DNA from: Actinomycetospora cinnamomea
GTDB taxonomy: Bacteria; Actinomycetota; Actinomycetes; Mycobacteriales; Pseudonocardiaceae
NCBI RefSeq assembly: GCF_003096675.1
Contig: NZ_QEKW01000002.1
Span: 62,001 to 126,000 of the forward strand
Length of the DNA: 64,000 bases
Direction of reading: 5' to 3'
Part shown: piece by piece, positions 1 to 8,180 of the stretch
How the letters are laid out: every line of letters begins with the position of its first letter
Position numbering within the stretch: position 1 is the stretch's first letter
Translations under genes and position numbers: made by a program
Notes under the pieces: generated by a model
Databases searched by the model: none
What the model saw: only the letters and a program-made list of their open reading frames with translations
What the model was told of the DNA's origin: nothing

Positions 1-1
1 G

Positions 2-532
2 GGGCTGGGCGACGGCGGCGTCAGCGCCGCCCTGGGCGGCCCGGCGTCCGGGGCACGGCCCGCCCGCCCGGCGCACCCCGCGCGCCCGACGCAGCGCCGG
101 CCGGACCGGCGCCCGTCCCGCCCGTCGGCGCCGGCCCGCGAGGACGCCGAGGAGCAGGACGACCGGCACGCCCGCGAGCAGGAGGAGCGGGAGCAGGAGG
201 AGCGCGAGCGCGCCGAGCGTGAACGCCGGGAGCGCGAGGAGCGCGAGCGCGCCGAGCAGGCCGCCCGGGAGGCCCGGGCGCGCGCCGACGAGGCGGCCGA
301 GGCGGCGCGGCGCGCGGGCGAGGACGCCGACGCCGCGCATGCGGAGGCCGAGGAGGCCGACGCGACGGTGAGCGACCTGCGTGCCCGCCTCGAGGCCGCC
401 GAGGACGCCCGTCGCGGGGCCTGGGACCGCGCCGACACCGCGGCGCGCGAGCGCGACACCCGCCGCCGGGAGGCCGACCGGGCGCGCGAGGACGCCGACT
501 CCGCCGAGCGCCACGCCCACTCGTTCCCCTGA
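2..532 (+). CDS. C-terminal part of a charged coiled-coil protein (5' partial)
   Basis: The frame is open from base 2 to the TGA at 530-532, and no start lies inside the window, so the gene begins upstream. The visible 176 residues start with a Pro/Arg/Ala-rich stretch. About 100 residues of Glu/Arg/Ala heptad-like sequence follow (repeats such as QEERERAERERRE), typical of a long coiled coil, with a short tail ending AHSFP. Third positions are almost all G or C, which supports this frame over the antisense frame. No catalytic domain is visible, so the family and function are not recognised. A scaffolding or envelope role is only a guess. Confidence 0.6.
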   Translation, partial: GLGDGGVSAALGGPASGARPARPAHPARPTQRRPDRRPSRPSAPAREDAEEQDDRHAREQEEREQEERERAERERREREERERAEQAAREARARADEAAEAARRAGEDADAAHAEAEEADATVSDLRARLEAAEDARRGAWDRADTAARERDTRRREADRAREDADSAERHAHSFP

Positions 533-580
533 CGTCGCCTGTTGTCGCCTGACGCGACGGCGCCGGGCACGCTGCACCCC

Positions 581-880
581 ATGAGCGCATCGACGGGCGG
601 ACACGGCCCGCTGGTCTTCACCATGGGCCGCGAGGAACTGGTCATCCGGCGTCGCTACGAGGTCCTGTCGATCGTCAACGACATCCTCATCGCGATCTGG
701 TTCCTCCTCGGCAGCATCCTGTTCTTCTCCGAGTCGACCACCTACGCGGGGACGTGGCTGTTCGTCCTCGGCAGCGTGGAGCTGCTGATCCGCCCGGTGA
801 TCCGGCTGGCGCGCCGGGTCCACCTGCAGCGCGTGCCCGACGCCCGGGGCGTCCCGAGCGAGACCTCGCCCGACTTCTGA
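581..880 (+). CDS. YrhK-like small membrane protein
   Basis: This is a 99-residue protein. The chosen ATG gives MSASTGGHGP; an upstream in-frame ATG at 542 would add 13 unlikely residues. Residues about 25-85 look like the YrhK domain: a basic RRRYEV segment, a hydrophobic helix (ILIAIWFLLGSILFF), a short loop, and a second helix (WLFVLGSVELLI) followed by RPVIRLARR. Two membrane helices with a basic C-terminal face are expected. YrhK proteins have no established biochemical role. The gene lies between a coiled-coil gene and a DUF1206 gene on the same strand, each about 50-60 bp away. Confidence 0.7.
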   Translation: MSASTGGHGPLVFTMGREELVIRRRYEVLSIVNDILIAIWFLLGSILFFSESTTYAGTWLFVLGSVELLIRPVIRLARRVHLQRVPDARGVPSETSPDF

Positions 881-942
881 GGAGCGTGCGCCGGGTCACC
901 ACGGACGTTTCACCGCGCCGTCGACCGGGTGATGTCCCGTCG

Positions 943-1854
943 GTGAGCAGTTCCCGTGCGGCCGACGACGCCGCGCCCACGGCGTCCGACCGCGACCCGC
1001 ACGCGGTCGAGGCCGTCGCGGAGCACGCGGTGCACGAGGCGGTGGACCGGACCCTGCACGGCGGCGGCGACGCCCCGAGCCGCCTGGTCGAGCTGCTGGG
1101 CCGGGTGGGCCTGGTGGCCTACGGCGCGGTGCACCTGCTGGTCGCGGGGCTGGGACTGCGCCTGGCGTTCGGCGCCGGGCCGAGCGAGGTGGACCAGCAG
1201 GGCGCGGTGTCCGCCGTCGCGGCCGTGGGTGCGGCCGGGATCGTGCTGCTCCTCGTGTTCGTCGCGGGCCTCGCGGCGTTCGCGGTCTGGCAGGTCACGG
1301 CGGTGGCGGTCGGGTTCCGCTGGGTGTCGGGCGGGGAGCGCTTCCGCAAGCGGGTCGGGGCGGCGGCCAAGGCCGTCGCCGTGCTCGCCGTCGCCTACGT
1401 CGCCGCGCGCACCGTCCTCGGCGACCCGGCGCAGGGACGGGCGGGGCCCCAGAAGCTCGTGACCTGGCTGCTCGGCCTGCCGGGCGGTCAACTGCTCGTC
1501 GGCGCGGTCGCGATCACGGTCATGGTCATCGCGGGCTCGATGGTCTACACCGGCGTCGCCCGGACCTTCATGGGCGACCTCGTCGACGACCTCCCGGTCG
1601 GGGCCCGGCGCGCAGCGATCGTCCTCGGTGCGGTCGGCAACCTCGCCCGCGCCCTCGCGTTCGGGGCCGTCGGCGTGCTGTTCGCGGTCGGGGCGCTGCG
1701 CGGCGACCCCAGCCAGATCGGCGGGCTCGACCTCGCGCTGCGCGAGCTCGTCGACCGCTGGCAGGGCGTGGCGCCGCTGGTGGCGGTGTCGGTCGGGCTG
1801 GCCGCCTTCGGCCTCTACTGCCTGCTCGACGCCCGTTACCGGCGTGCCTACTGA
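943..1854 (+). CDS. DUF1206 family membrane protein
   Basis: This is a 303-residue integral membrane protein. GTG at 943 is preferred because the frame upstream runs back into the YrhK gene and is Arg/Pro-rich. After a polar N-terminus (about 40 residues) come three repeated two-helix units, each starting with a pattern like LGRVGLVAYGAVHLLVAGLGLRL. Related copies are VYTGVARTFMG and LARALAFGAVGVLFAV. This triplicated arrangement is the DUF1206 signature of actinobacteria, and its function is unknown. It is probably co-transcribed with the YrhK gene 62 bp upstream. The family assignment is strong; a role in envelope stress would be speculation. Confidence 0.85.
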   Translation: MSSSRAADDAAPTASDRDPHAVEAVAEHAVHEAVDRTLHGGGDAPSRLVELLGRVGLVAYGAVHLLVAGLGLRLAFGAGPSEVDQQGAVSAVAAVGAAGIVLLLVFVAGLAAFAVWQVTAVAVGFRWVSGGERFRKRVGAAAKAVAVLAVAYVAARTVLGDPAQGRAGPQKLVTWLLGLPGGQLLVGAVAITVMVIAGSMVYTGVARTFMGDLVDDLPVGARRAAIVLGAVGNLARALAFGAVGVLFAVGALRGDPSQIGGLDLALRELVDRWQGVAPLVAVSVGLAAFGLYCLLDARYRRAY

Positions 1855-1895
1855 TCCGCCGCGCCGAGGAGATGCGGCGCCAGGAGCAGAGCTCC

Positions 1896-2828
1896 CTAGG
1901 ACACCCGGGCGGCCAGACGCTCGAGCCGCCGAGCCGTGGGCCACTTGACGTGGCTGGCCCAGCCGAGCTTCTCGAACAGCCAGATCGTGCGCGCCGAGAT
2001 GTCGAGCTGACCGCGCCCGACGCCGTGGCGCGCCGAGGTCGGGTCGGCGTGGTGCAGGTTGTGCCACGACTCGCCCATGCTCGGGATGGCGAGCAGCCAC
2101 ACGTTGGTCGAACGGTCGCGCGCCGACCACGGGCGCTCGCCGACGAGGTGGCAGATCGAGTTGGTGGACCAGGCGACGTGGTGGCTCAGGCCGACGCGCA
2201 CGAGGCTCGCCCAGAAGAACGCCGTCAGCGCGCCCCACCACGACCACGACACCAGACCGCCGATCAGCGGCGGCGCGCCCAGGCTGATCACCGTCAGCGG
2301 GGTGAACCAGCGGTGCACGGCACGCATGTCCGCGTCGTCGAGCAGGTCCGGGGTGAACCGGCGCTGGTTCGTGAGCGAGCGCTCGAAGATCCAGCCCATG
2401 TGCGCGTGCCAGAAGCCGCGCACCAGCGCGACGGGCGACGTGCCGAACGCCCACGGCGAGTGCGGGTCGCCCTCCTTGTCGGCGAACGCGTGATGACGCC
2501 GGTGGTCGGCCACCCAGTGCCGGATCGGGCCCTGGACGGCCATGCTCCCGGCGACGGCCAGCGCGATCCGCAGCCCGCGCCGGGCACGGAAGGCACCGTG
2601 GGTGAAGTAGCGGTGGAAGCCGACGGTCACGCCGAGCATGGTCAGCACGTAGAACCCGGCGGTCAGCCCCACGTCCAGCCAGGTCAGTCCCCAGCCCCAC
2701 GCGAGCGGGACCGCCGCGACCAGGGCGACGAACGGCACGAACGCGAAGAGGTAGACCATCACGTGCGGGGCGATGTGGCGCCGGTGGTCGGAGAGGTCGG
2801 CAGGAGGTGCGGCCGTACCGGACGTCAT
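1896..2828 (-). CDS. acyl-CoA desaturase (delta-9 type fatty acid desaturase)
   Basis: A 310-residue membrane di-iron desaturase. All three histidine boxes are visible: HRYFTH (residues 72-77), HRRHH (109-113) and HNLHH near residue 255. Hydrophobic pairs of helices lie between them (VMVYLFAFVPFVALVAAV; GFYVLTMLGVTVG). Members introduce a cis double bond into acyl-CoA, using electrons from a ferredoxin or cytochrome b5-like partner, and so adjust membrane fluidity. The ATG at 2828 is the natural start, since the long open frame upstream is only a GC-rich antisense run. It is convergent with the DUF1206 gene (41 bp gap). No desaturase reductase lies beside it. Confidence 0.9.
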   Translation of the reverse strand: MTSGTAAPPADLSDHRRHIAPHVMVYLFAFVPFVALVAAVPLAWGWGLTWLDVGLTAGFYVLTMLGVTVGFHRYFTHGAFRARRGLRIALAVAGSMAVQGPIRHWVADHRRHHAFADKEGDPHSPWAFGTSPVALVRGFWHAHMGWIFERSLTNQRRFTPDLLDDADMRAVHRWFTPLTVISLGAPPLIGGLVSWSWWGALTAFFWASLVRVGLSHHVAWSTNSICHLVGERPWSARDRSTNVWLLAIPSMGESWHNLHHADPTSARHGVGRGQLDISARTIWLFEKLGWASHVKWPTARRLERLAARVS

Positions 2829-3060
2829 TGCGGGGGTGCTCCCGGGGGGCGCGGCGAATCGTGGACGACGGTGTCGTCGACCAGGCGGCGGGTGCCGGTG
2901 ACCCACCCTGACACGGCACACCCCGTGCTCGCGCAACGACGGAGCGGGAACCGAGGTGGTCGACGCGTCCCCTTCGTCCGGTGGACGCCCGTCGCTCACC
3001 CGGACGTCCCACCCTGATGGGCCGGCCTCAACCGTGCGACTGCGACGGGTGATGTACGCC

Positions 3061-3316
3061 TCACGCGACCCGGCGGCCGCGGTGTGCGAGGTCGCCGTCC
3101 TCGTGCAGCTCGGTGAACACCGGCGGCGCCATGTCCCCGCCGGAGGACATGTCACGCTCCATCTCGTCGCGGGAAGCGTGCCAGGGCATCCCCGTCGGGC
3201 CACGTGAGCAGCACCACGACGCGGCCGTCGTCGGCGTGGAACACCCGCACGCTCTCGCGCGCGCGGACCGGCCCCCGGTTGTTCCCATAGGCTTCCCGCC
3301 GCCCGCTGGGGAGCAC
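3061..3316 (-). pseudogene. small unrecognised gene with an apparent frameshift
   Basis: From GTG at 3316, one minus-strand frame reads 54 codons to a TGA at 3152. It includes a protein-like stretch ESVRVFHADDGRVVVLLTW with about 90% G/C at third positions. Near 3160-3175 the coding signal jumps by one base into another frame. That frame continues DEMERDMSSGGDMAPPVF to a TGA at 3061, again with about 95% G/C third positions. Joined, the two parts would give a protein of about 85 residues. No programmed-frameshift signal is evident, so a one-base insertion (real or a sequence error) is the simplest explanation. The family is not recognised. Confidence 0.45.
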
Positions 3317-3343
3317 GCGTGACGGACCCGACGCCGGCCCCGG

Positions 3344-4228
3344 TCAGCTCGCCGGCACCCCCGGGTAGCCCGTCACGGCGAGCTCGAGGCGCCCGTCGCG
3401 CACGCGGGTGCGGAACGTCGGCTGCGGCGCCGTGGCCGGCCCGTGCACGACCGAACCGGTGTCGAGGCGGAACACGCTGCCGTGCCACGGGCACACGACG
3501 CACTCGCCGCGCCCGTCGCCGTCGACGATGCTGCCCTCGTGCAGCGGCGCCGACGCGTGCGCGCAGCGGTCGGCCAGCGCGTGGAACGTCCGGCCGCGGC
3601 GTACGACGAGCACACCGACGTCGCCGACGATCCGCCGCGTCGGCTCGCCCTCCTCCAGCTCGTCCGCGGCGCCGACGTCGGTCCAGTCGCCCGGACCGAT
3701 GTGGGGGTAGCCCTCGGCGTGGTTCGCGCCCATGGCCTGGTGGTAGGCCATGTGCCCGCCGAGCGAGGCACCGACGGTGCCGACGGCCAGCGCCGCCCAG
3801 CCCCAGAGCGCGCCCTTGAAGCTGCGTCCGCGCGCCCGTGCGAGCAGGGAGGCGGCGTAGCCGGCGAGCATCACGCCGTTCGCGGCGGCGTGCACCACCC
3901 CGACGCGCTGCTGCTCCTCGTGGCCGTCGGCGTAGTCGGCCCAGCCGGCCGCGGCGGTGGGCACCGCCGAGACCATGCCGATCGCGATGAGCGCGGTGGC
4001 CGGGCGCCGGGTGCGGGGCAGGACGTCGAGCATGCCGGCGGACGCGAAGCTGCCGACCGTGAGCTGGGCCAGGACCGGGTGCAGTGGGTGGCCCATCCAC
4101 ACCCCGTGCAGCGCGTCCTTGACGTCCTGGCGCTTGAGCACCTTGTGCACGGTGTCGCGCAGCGGCGCGGCGATCCTGTCGAGGGCGGGGGTCTTCGCGA
4201 GACGGTCGATGTCGTCGAACGGGCGCAC
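3344..4228 (-). CDS. DUF2231 membrane domain fused to a Rieske [2Fe-2S] domain
   Basis: A 294-residue protein. GTG at 4228 is chosen because GGAGG lies six bases upstream. Residues about 45-190 form a DUF2231-like four-helix membrane domain (GHPLHPVLAQLTVGSFASAG is typical). The C-terminal 100 residues hold a Rieske centre with its C-x-H (RCAHASAPLHEG) and C-x2-H (CPWHGSVF) ligand pairs. This suggests a membrane-anchored electron-transfer or redox-sensing protein. DUF2231 function is undefined, and the partner is not evident here. It is divergent from a small two-helix membrane protein (99-bp gap). Confidence 0.85.
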   Translation of the reverse strand: MRPFDDIDRLAKTPALDRIAAPLRDTVHKVLKRQDVKDALHGVWMGHPLHPVLAQLTVGSFASAGMLDVLPRTRRPATALIAIGMVSAVPTAAAGWADYADGHEEQQRVGVVHAAANGVMLAGYAASLLARARGRSFKGALWGWAALAVGTVGASLGGHMAYHQAMGANHAEGYPHIGPGDWTDVGAADELEEGEPTRRIVGDVGVLVVRRGRTFHALADRCAHASAPLHEGSIVDGDGRGECVVCPWHGSVFRLDTGSVVHGPATAPQPTFRTRVRDGRLELAVTGYPGVPAS

Positions 4229-4327
4229 GGGAGCCTCCGGTGGTGGTGGTACCCGTGTTTCGCCGCTCCCGGGCCCCGGGCAAACCCGACGTCCGCACGT
4301 CGACCCGCACGGACGGAGGTGTCGACC

Positions 4328-4612
4328 ATGTCCGCCAAGCCCCGACGCACCCGCGAGGACTACGAGCGCGGGTTGCCCGACTACCACGACCCCACCGGTG
4401 GCTTCGGCGGCGCGCCCCCCGCCTACAGCGCGCTGACCCTGCGCGCGGTGCTCGCCGCGTTCGGGCTGCTGGCGTCGATCGCCGGCGTGGTGATCTTCCT
4501 CGTCGTGATCTGGCTGCCGTGGGCGTCGTTCGCGTTCGGCGTCGTCGCCCTGATCTGCCTCGTGGACCTGGTCTGGGTGCTCTACCGCAAGGCGCGCGGC
4601 GAGCCCGGGTAG
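4328..4612 (+). CDS. small two-helix membrane protein (DUF6343-like)
   Basis: A 94-residue protein starting MSAKPRRTREDYERG. It has a polar N-terminal 35 residues, then two hydrophobic helices (AVLAAFGLLASIAGVVIFLVVIW, and FAFGVVALICLVDLVWVLY) and a short basic tail. Size and layout resemble small actinobacterial membrane proteins of the DUF6343 type, but the match is not certain. GGAGG lies about eight bases before the ATG. It is divergent from the DUF2231-Rieske gene and convergent with the IclR gene, whose stop is only six bases away. No enzyme motif is present. Confidence 0.65.
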   Translation: MSAKPRRTREDYERGLPDYHDPTGGFGGAPPAYSALTLRAVLAAFGLLASIAGVVIFLVVIWLPWASFAFGVVALICLVDLVWVLYRKARGEPG

Positions 4613-4618
4613 GCCCGG

Positions 4619-5476
4619 TCACGCTCCGCGCTCGGCGCCCGCCGGCTCGCCGGCGGCCGCTCCCGTCAGGGGCGTGACGACCCCCAGGGGGCGGCGCCGG
4701 GCCGCCGGTGAGCCGAGCGCCCGGGAGATGCCGCGGGCCGCGGCGCGCACGGCGGGCACGATCGCGCGCGGCTCGGCGCCGGCGCTCGGCACGACCACCG
4801 ACAGCGATGCCACCACCCGGTCGTCCTCGCCACGCACGGGCGCGGCCACCGACAGCGCGACCGGGTCGACCATGCCGTCGCACACCGCCACGCCCTCCCG
4901 CCGCACCGCGGCCAGCGCGCGGCGCAGCGCGTGCGCCTCGGTGATCGTCTTCGGTGTCAGGGGCGGCAGCGGCCCCGCGAGCACCTCCTCCTGCACGACG
5001 GAAGGCGCGAACGCGAGCAGGACCTGGCCGACGCCGGTGGCGTGCAGCGGCATCCGCCCGCCCACCCGCGAGAACACCCGGACCGCCTCGGGGTGGGCGA
5101 GCCGCTCGACGTAGACGACCTCGTGCCCGTCGCGCACCGCGAGCTGCACGTTCTGCCGCGTCGCCTCGTAGAGGTCCTCGAGGTAGGGCATCGCGCGCTC
5201 GCGCAGGCCCAGGCTGCGCGGGGCGAGCGCGCCGACCTCCCAGAGCCGCAGACCGATGCGGTAGCGCCCGTCCTCGCCACGCTCGAGGGCGCCCCACGCC
5301 GCGAGCTCGCCCACCAGCCGGTGCGCCGTCGACAGCGGCAACCCCGCGGCGCGGGCGATGCCCGAGAGCGTCAGCGCCTCGGCGCCGGGCCCGAACGCGG
5401 AGAGGATGCCGAGGACGCGCTCGGTCACCGTCGGACCCCCGTCCGCCCCGCCCCGCCCCTCGTCCTGTCGGCTCAC
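4619..5476 (-). CDS. IclR-family transcriptional regulator of the pca/pob genes
   Basis: A 285-residue regulator. The GTG at 5476 has AAGGAG eight bases upstream, which settles the start. Residues about 20-80 form the N-terminal winged helix (TVTERVLGILSAF ... LTLSGIARAAGLPLSTAHRLV). The rest is the IclR effector domain (AMPYLEDLYEATRQNVQLAV, GRMPLHATGVGQVLLAF, GVAVCDGM). IclR proteins of the PcaR/PobR type respond to aromatic acids such as protocatechuate or 4-hydroxybenzoate. Its divergence from pcaH-pcaG-pobA, 67 bp away across a perfect palindrome, makes it the likely regulator of that operon. Activator versus repressor cannot be told from sequence. Confidence 0.85.
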   Translation of the reverse strand: MSRQDEGRGGADGGPTVTERVLGILSAFGPGAEALTLSGIARAAGLPLSTAHRLVGELAAWGALERGEDGRYRIGLRLWEVGALAPRSLGLRERAMPYLEDLYEATRQNVQLAVRDGHEVVYVERLAHPEAVRVFSRVGGRMPLHATGVGQVLLAFAPSVVQEEVLAGPLPPLTPKTITEAHALRRALAAVRREGVAVCDGMVDPVALSVAAPVRGEDDRVVASLSVVVPSAGAEPRAIVPAVRAAARGISRALGSPAARRRPLGVVTPLTGAAAGEPAGAERGA

Positions 5477-5485
5477 TCCGTGCTC

Positions 5486-5502
5486 CTTCCGGTGACCGGA
5501 AG
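5486..5502. promoter_or_regulatory. palindromic operator between IclR gene and pcaH
   Basis: CTTCCGGTGACCGGAAG is a perfect 8+1+8 palindrome. It sits in the 67-bp divergent gap, 10 bp upstream of the IclR start and 41 bp before pcaH. IclR dimers bind palindromes of this size, so this is the best candidate for the regulator's own site. It could control both directions. Binding is inferred. Confidence 0.6.
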
Positions 5503-5543
5503 CTCGATTCTGGCACGCCGCGGGCGCACGGCACGCTGGAACG

Positions 5544-6308
5544 GTGAACCCACCCGACGGCGCCCCGCGCGTCGCCACGCAGCGGGAGGTCTCCGCGGAG
5601 ATCGCGGCCGCTGCGGAGGCGGCGCCGCGCATCGACGGCCACCCCGAGCGCGCCTACGCCCCGTACCGGAGCACCGCGCTGCGGGCCCCGCAGCACCCGC
5701 TCGTGGTGTCCCCACCGAGCCTGACCGAGCTCGCCGCGCCGGTGTTCGGTGCCGCCGACGTCGCGCCGATCGAGGCCGACCTGACCCGCCACCACGCGGG
5801 CGAGCCCCTCGGCGAGCGGATCATCGTCACCGGCCGCGTGATCGACGGCGACGGGCGCCCGGTGCGGGGCCAGCTCGTCGAGGTCTGGCAGGCCAACGCG
5901 GCCGGTCGCTACCGCCACGACGGGGACCAGCACCCCGCCCCGCTCGACCCGAACTTCACCGGCGGCGGGCGCACGCTCACCGACGACGAGGGCCGCTACC
6001 GCTTCGTGACGATCAAGCCGGGTGCCTACCCGTGGCGCAACCACACCAACGCCTGGCGGCCGGCGCACATCCACTTCTCGCTGTTCGGCACGGCGTTCAC
6101 CCAGCGGCTCGTGACGCAGATGTACTTCCCGGGCGACCCGCTGTTCGGCCTCGACCCGATCTTCCAGTCGGTCACCGACGAGAAGGCCCAGCAGCGCCTG
6201 ATCGCCGCCTACGACCACGACGTGACCGAGCCCGAATGGGCGCTGGGCTACCGCTGGGACATCGTCCTCGACGGCGCTCACGCCACCCCGCCGGATGTGG
6301 ACGCCTGA
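5544..6308 (+). CDS. pcaH: protocatechuate 3,4-dioxygenase beta subunit
   Basis: A 254-residue subunit of the intradiol dioxygenase that opens protocatechuate to 3-carboxy-cis,cis-muconate with O2. The four Fe(III) ligands of this family can be placed: Tyr123 (GRYRH), Tyr162 (AYPW), His175 and His177 (RPAHIHF). Their spacing of 39, 13 and 2 equals that of the well-studied Pseudomonas beta subunit. The N-terminal beta-subunit extension (YAPYRSTALRAPQHPLV) is present. The start is GTG. It overlaps pcaG by one base (TGATG), so the two subunits are translationally coupled, as expected for an (alpha-beta)n enzyme. Confidence 0.97.
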   Translation: MNPPDGAPRVATQREVSAEIAAAAEAAPRIDGHPERAYAPYRSTALRAPQHPLVVSPPSLTELAAPVFGAADVAPIEADLTRHHAGEPLGERIIVTGRVIDGDGRPVRGQLVEVWQANAAGRYRHDGDQHPAPLDPNFTGGGRTLTDDEGRYRFVTIKPGAYPWRNHTNAWRPAHIHFSLFGTAFTQRLVTQMYFPGDPLFGLDPIFQSVTDEKAQQRLIAAYDHDVTEPEWALGYRWDIVLDGAHATPPDVDA

Positions 6309-6922
6309 TGCTCGACCTCACGCCCTCCCAGACCGTCGGGCCGTTCTTCGCGTTCGGCCTGCCCTTCGTCGGCGGCGGTGACGTCGTCCCGCCCGGCACC
6401 CCCGGCGCGATCACGCTCCACGGCACCGTGCGCGACGGCGCCGGCGCGGCGGTGCCCGACGCGCTGCTGGAGTTCTGGCAGGCCGGCCCCGACGGGCGGG
6501 TGCCCGTGCGCCCGGGCTCGCTGCACCGCGACGGCCGCACGTTCACCGGCTTCGCGCGGGTGGCGACGAACCGGGCCGGCGACTACTGCCTGCGCACCCT
6601 GCGTCCGGCGGCGCCCACCGGCGCGCCCCACGCCCCGCACCTGGCGGTCACCGTGTTCGCGCGCGGCCTGCTGCACCACCTGTTCACGCGGGTCTACTTC
6701 CCGAACCACGTGCAGGCCAACGAGGCCGACCCGCTGCTCTCCGCCCTCGACGAGGAGCGCCGGGCGACGCTGATGGCCGTGCCCGACGGCGGCCCGACCG
6801 GGCCGGGCTACCGGTTCGACGTCCGGATGCAGGGCCCCGGCGAGACCGTGTTCCTCGACCTGTCCGCGCACGGCCTGGCCCAGCCGCCCGCCGAGACCGT
6901 CGAGACCCCGGAGACGCTGTGA
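6308..6922 (+). CDS. pcaG: protocatechuate 3,4-dioxygenase alpha subunit
   Basis: A 204-residue partner of PcaH, with the typical alpha-subunit opening LTPSQTVGPFF. The same intradiol fold follows (DALLEFWQAGPDGR, YCLRTLRP, TRVYFP). The alpha chain keeps the fold but lacks the complete Fe ligand set, so catalysis occurs at the interface with the beta subunit. The ATG at 6308 overlaps the pcaH stop. Its own TGA overlaps the GTG of the following hydroxylase gene by four bases, giving a tightly coupled three-gene operon. Confidence 0.96.
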   Translation: MLDLTPSQTVGPFFAFGLPFVGGGDVVPPGTPGAITLHGTVRDGAGAAVPDALLEFWQAGPDGRVPVRPGSLHRDGRTFTGFARVATNRAGDYCLRTLRPAAPTGAPHAPHLAVTVFARGLLHHLFTRVYFPNHVQANEADPLLSALDEERRATLMAVPDGGPTGPGYRFDVRMQGPGETVFLDLSAHGLAQPPAETVETPETL

Positions 6923-8142
6923 GCCCCGCCGGCCCCGTCGGCGACCGCACCCAGGTCGCGATCGTCGGCGGCGGGCCCGCCGGGCTGATGCTCGCCCACC
7001 TGCTGCGGCTGCGCGGCGTCGACTCCGTCGTGCTCGAGGCCCGGCCGCGCGAGCGCGTCGAGACCCGCCAGCGCGCCGGCATCCTCGAGCACGGCACGGT
7101 CGACGCCCTGCGCGAGGTCGGCGCCGACGCGCGGATGGACGAGCTCGGCCTGCCCCACGACGGGTTCGAGCTGCGCTTCTCCGGTCGCAGCGTGCGCGTC
7201 GACATGCAGGAGCTGACCGGGCAGCGGGTGATGATCTGGGCGCAGACCGAGGTGACGAAGGACCTCATCGCGCTGCGCCTGTCCCAGGGCGAGCCGCTGC
7301 TGTTCGACGCCGAGGTGCTCGAGGTCGCCGATGTCGAGACCGACGGTCCGTCGGTGCGCTACCGGTACGAGGGCGCCGAGCACGTGCTGCGCGCCGACGT
7401 CGTCGTCGGTGCCGACGGGTCGCACGGGCCCGCGCGACGGGCGATCCCCGAGCACCTCGTGCGCCGGTTCGAGCGCATCTACCCGTACTCGTGGCTGGGG
7501 ATCCTCGCCGACGTCGCGCCGTCGTCCCACGAGCTGATCTACGCGCGCGGACGCACCGGGTTCGCGCTGGCGTCGATGCGCTCGCCGAGCGTCACCCGCG
7601 CCTACATCCAGGTGCCGAACGGCACGGACGCCCAGGCGTGGGCCGACGAGGCGATCTGGGACGAGCTCTCCGCGCGCTTCGCCCTCGATCCAGGGGAGCA
7701 CGCCGATAGGGGGTCGTTCACGCTCGCGCGGGGGCCCGTCACGGACAAGTCCGTCACCCCGATGCGCAGCGTCGTCACCGAGCCGATGCGCCACGGGCGG
7801 CTGTTCCTCGCCGGCGACGCGGCGCACATCGTGCCGCCGACCGGGGCCAAGGGGCTGAACCTCGCGGTGGCCGACGTCCGCGTGCTGGCCGACGCGCTGG
7901 GCGAGTGGTTCTCCTCGAAGGACGAGACGCTCCTCGACGCCTACTCCGACACCGCGCTGCGCCGCGTCTGGAGGGCCTCGCACTTCTCCTGGACGATGAC
8001 GACGATGCTGCACGTCGACCCCGACGGCGACCCGTTCGACGAGCAGCTCGCCCTGGCCCACCTGCACCACATCGAGGTCTCGGAATCCGCCCGCCGCGCG
8101 CTGGCGGAGAACTACCGGGGCCTCGCGCTCGGCACGGTGTGA
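6919..8142 (+). CDS. pobA: 4-hydroxybenzoate 3-monooxygenase
   Basis: A 407-residue class A FAD monooxygenase, close to the usual 390-400. It hydroxylates 4-hydroxybenzoate to protocatechuate with NAD(P)H and O2, supplying the substrate of PcaHG. Motifs in order: dinucleotide motif VAIVGGGPAGLMLAHLL near the start, the substrate-loop region RQRAGILEHGTV, the DG motif VVVGADGSHGPARR, and the GD motif RLFLAGDAAHIVPPTGAKGLN. GTG at 6919 overlaps pcaG. Its last 14 bases and stop codon form the first unit of a 20-bp tandem repeat that continues past the gene. Confidence 0.96.
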   Translation: MSPAGPVGDRTQVAIVGGGPAGLMLAHLLRLRGVDSVVLEARPRERVETRQRAGILEHGTVDALREVGADARMDELGLPHDGFELRFSGRSVRVDMQELTGQRVMIWAQTEVTKDLIALRLSQGEPLLFDAEVLEVADVETDGPSVRYRYEGAEHVLRADVVVGADGSHGPARRAIPEHLVRRFERIYPYSWLGILADVAPSSHELIYARGRTGFALASMRSPSVTRAYIQVPNGTDAQAWADEAIWDELSARFALDPGEHADRGSFTLARGPVTDKSVTPMRSVVTEPMRHGRLFLAGDAAHIVPPTGAKGLNLAVADVRVLADALGEWFSSKDETLLDAYSDTALRRVWRASHFSWTMTTMLHVDPDGDPFDEQLALAHLHHIEVSESARRALAENYRGLALGTV

Positions 8143-8180
8143 CGGAGCTCGGCGCGGTGTGACGCAGCTCGGCGCGGTGT
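8121..8180. repeat. three tandem 20-bp units covering the pobA 3' end
   Basis: Units at 8121-8140, 8141-8160 and 8161-8180 share the word GCTCGGCGCGGTGT. The first unit (one mismatch in the shared word, and more divergent at its start) is the coding end of pobA, with its TGA starting at 8140. The later units therefore look like duplications of the gene end. The period is not a multiple of three, so any read-through would change frame at each unit. Confidence 0.75.

Noticed and set aside
3155-3180. Programmed ribosomal frameshift in the small gene at 3.1 kb
   Set aside because: No slippery heptamer, stop-linked shift site or downstream stem was seen. An indel explains the pattern better.
1896-6281. 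A 1461-codon open frame on the minus strand
   Set aside because: Only the desaturase part (1896-2828) has family motifs. The rest is an Arg/Ala/Pro-rich run opposite or out of frame with real genes, as expected at this G+C.
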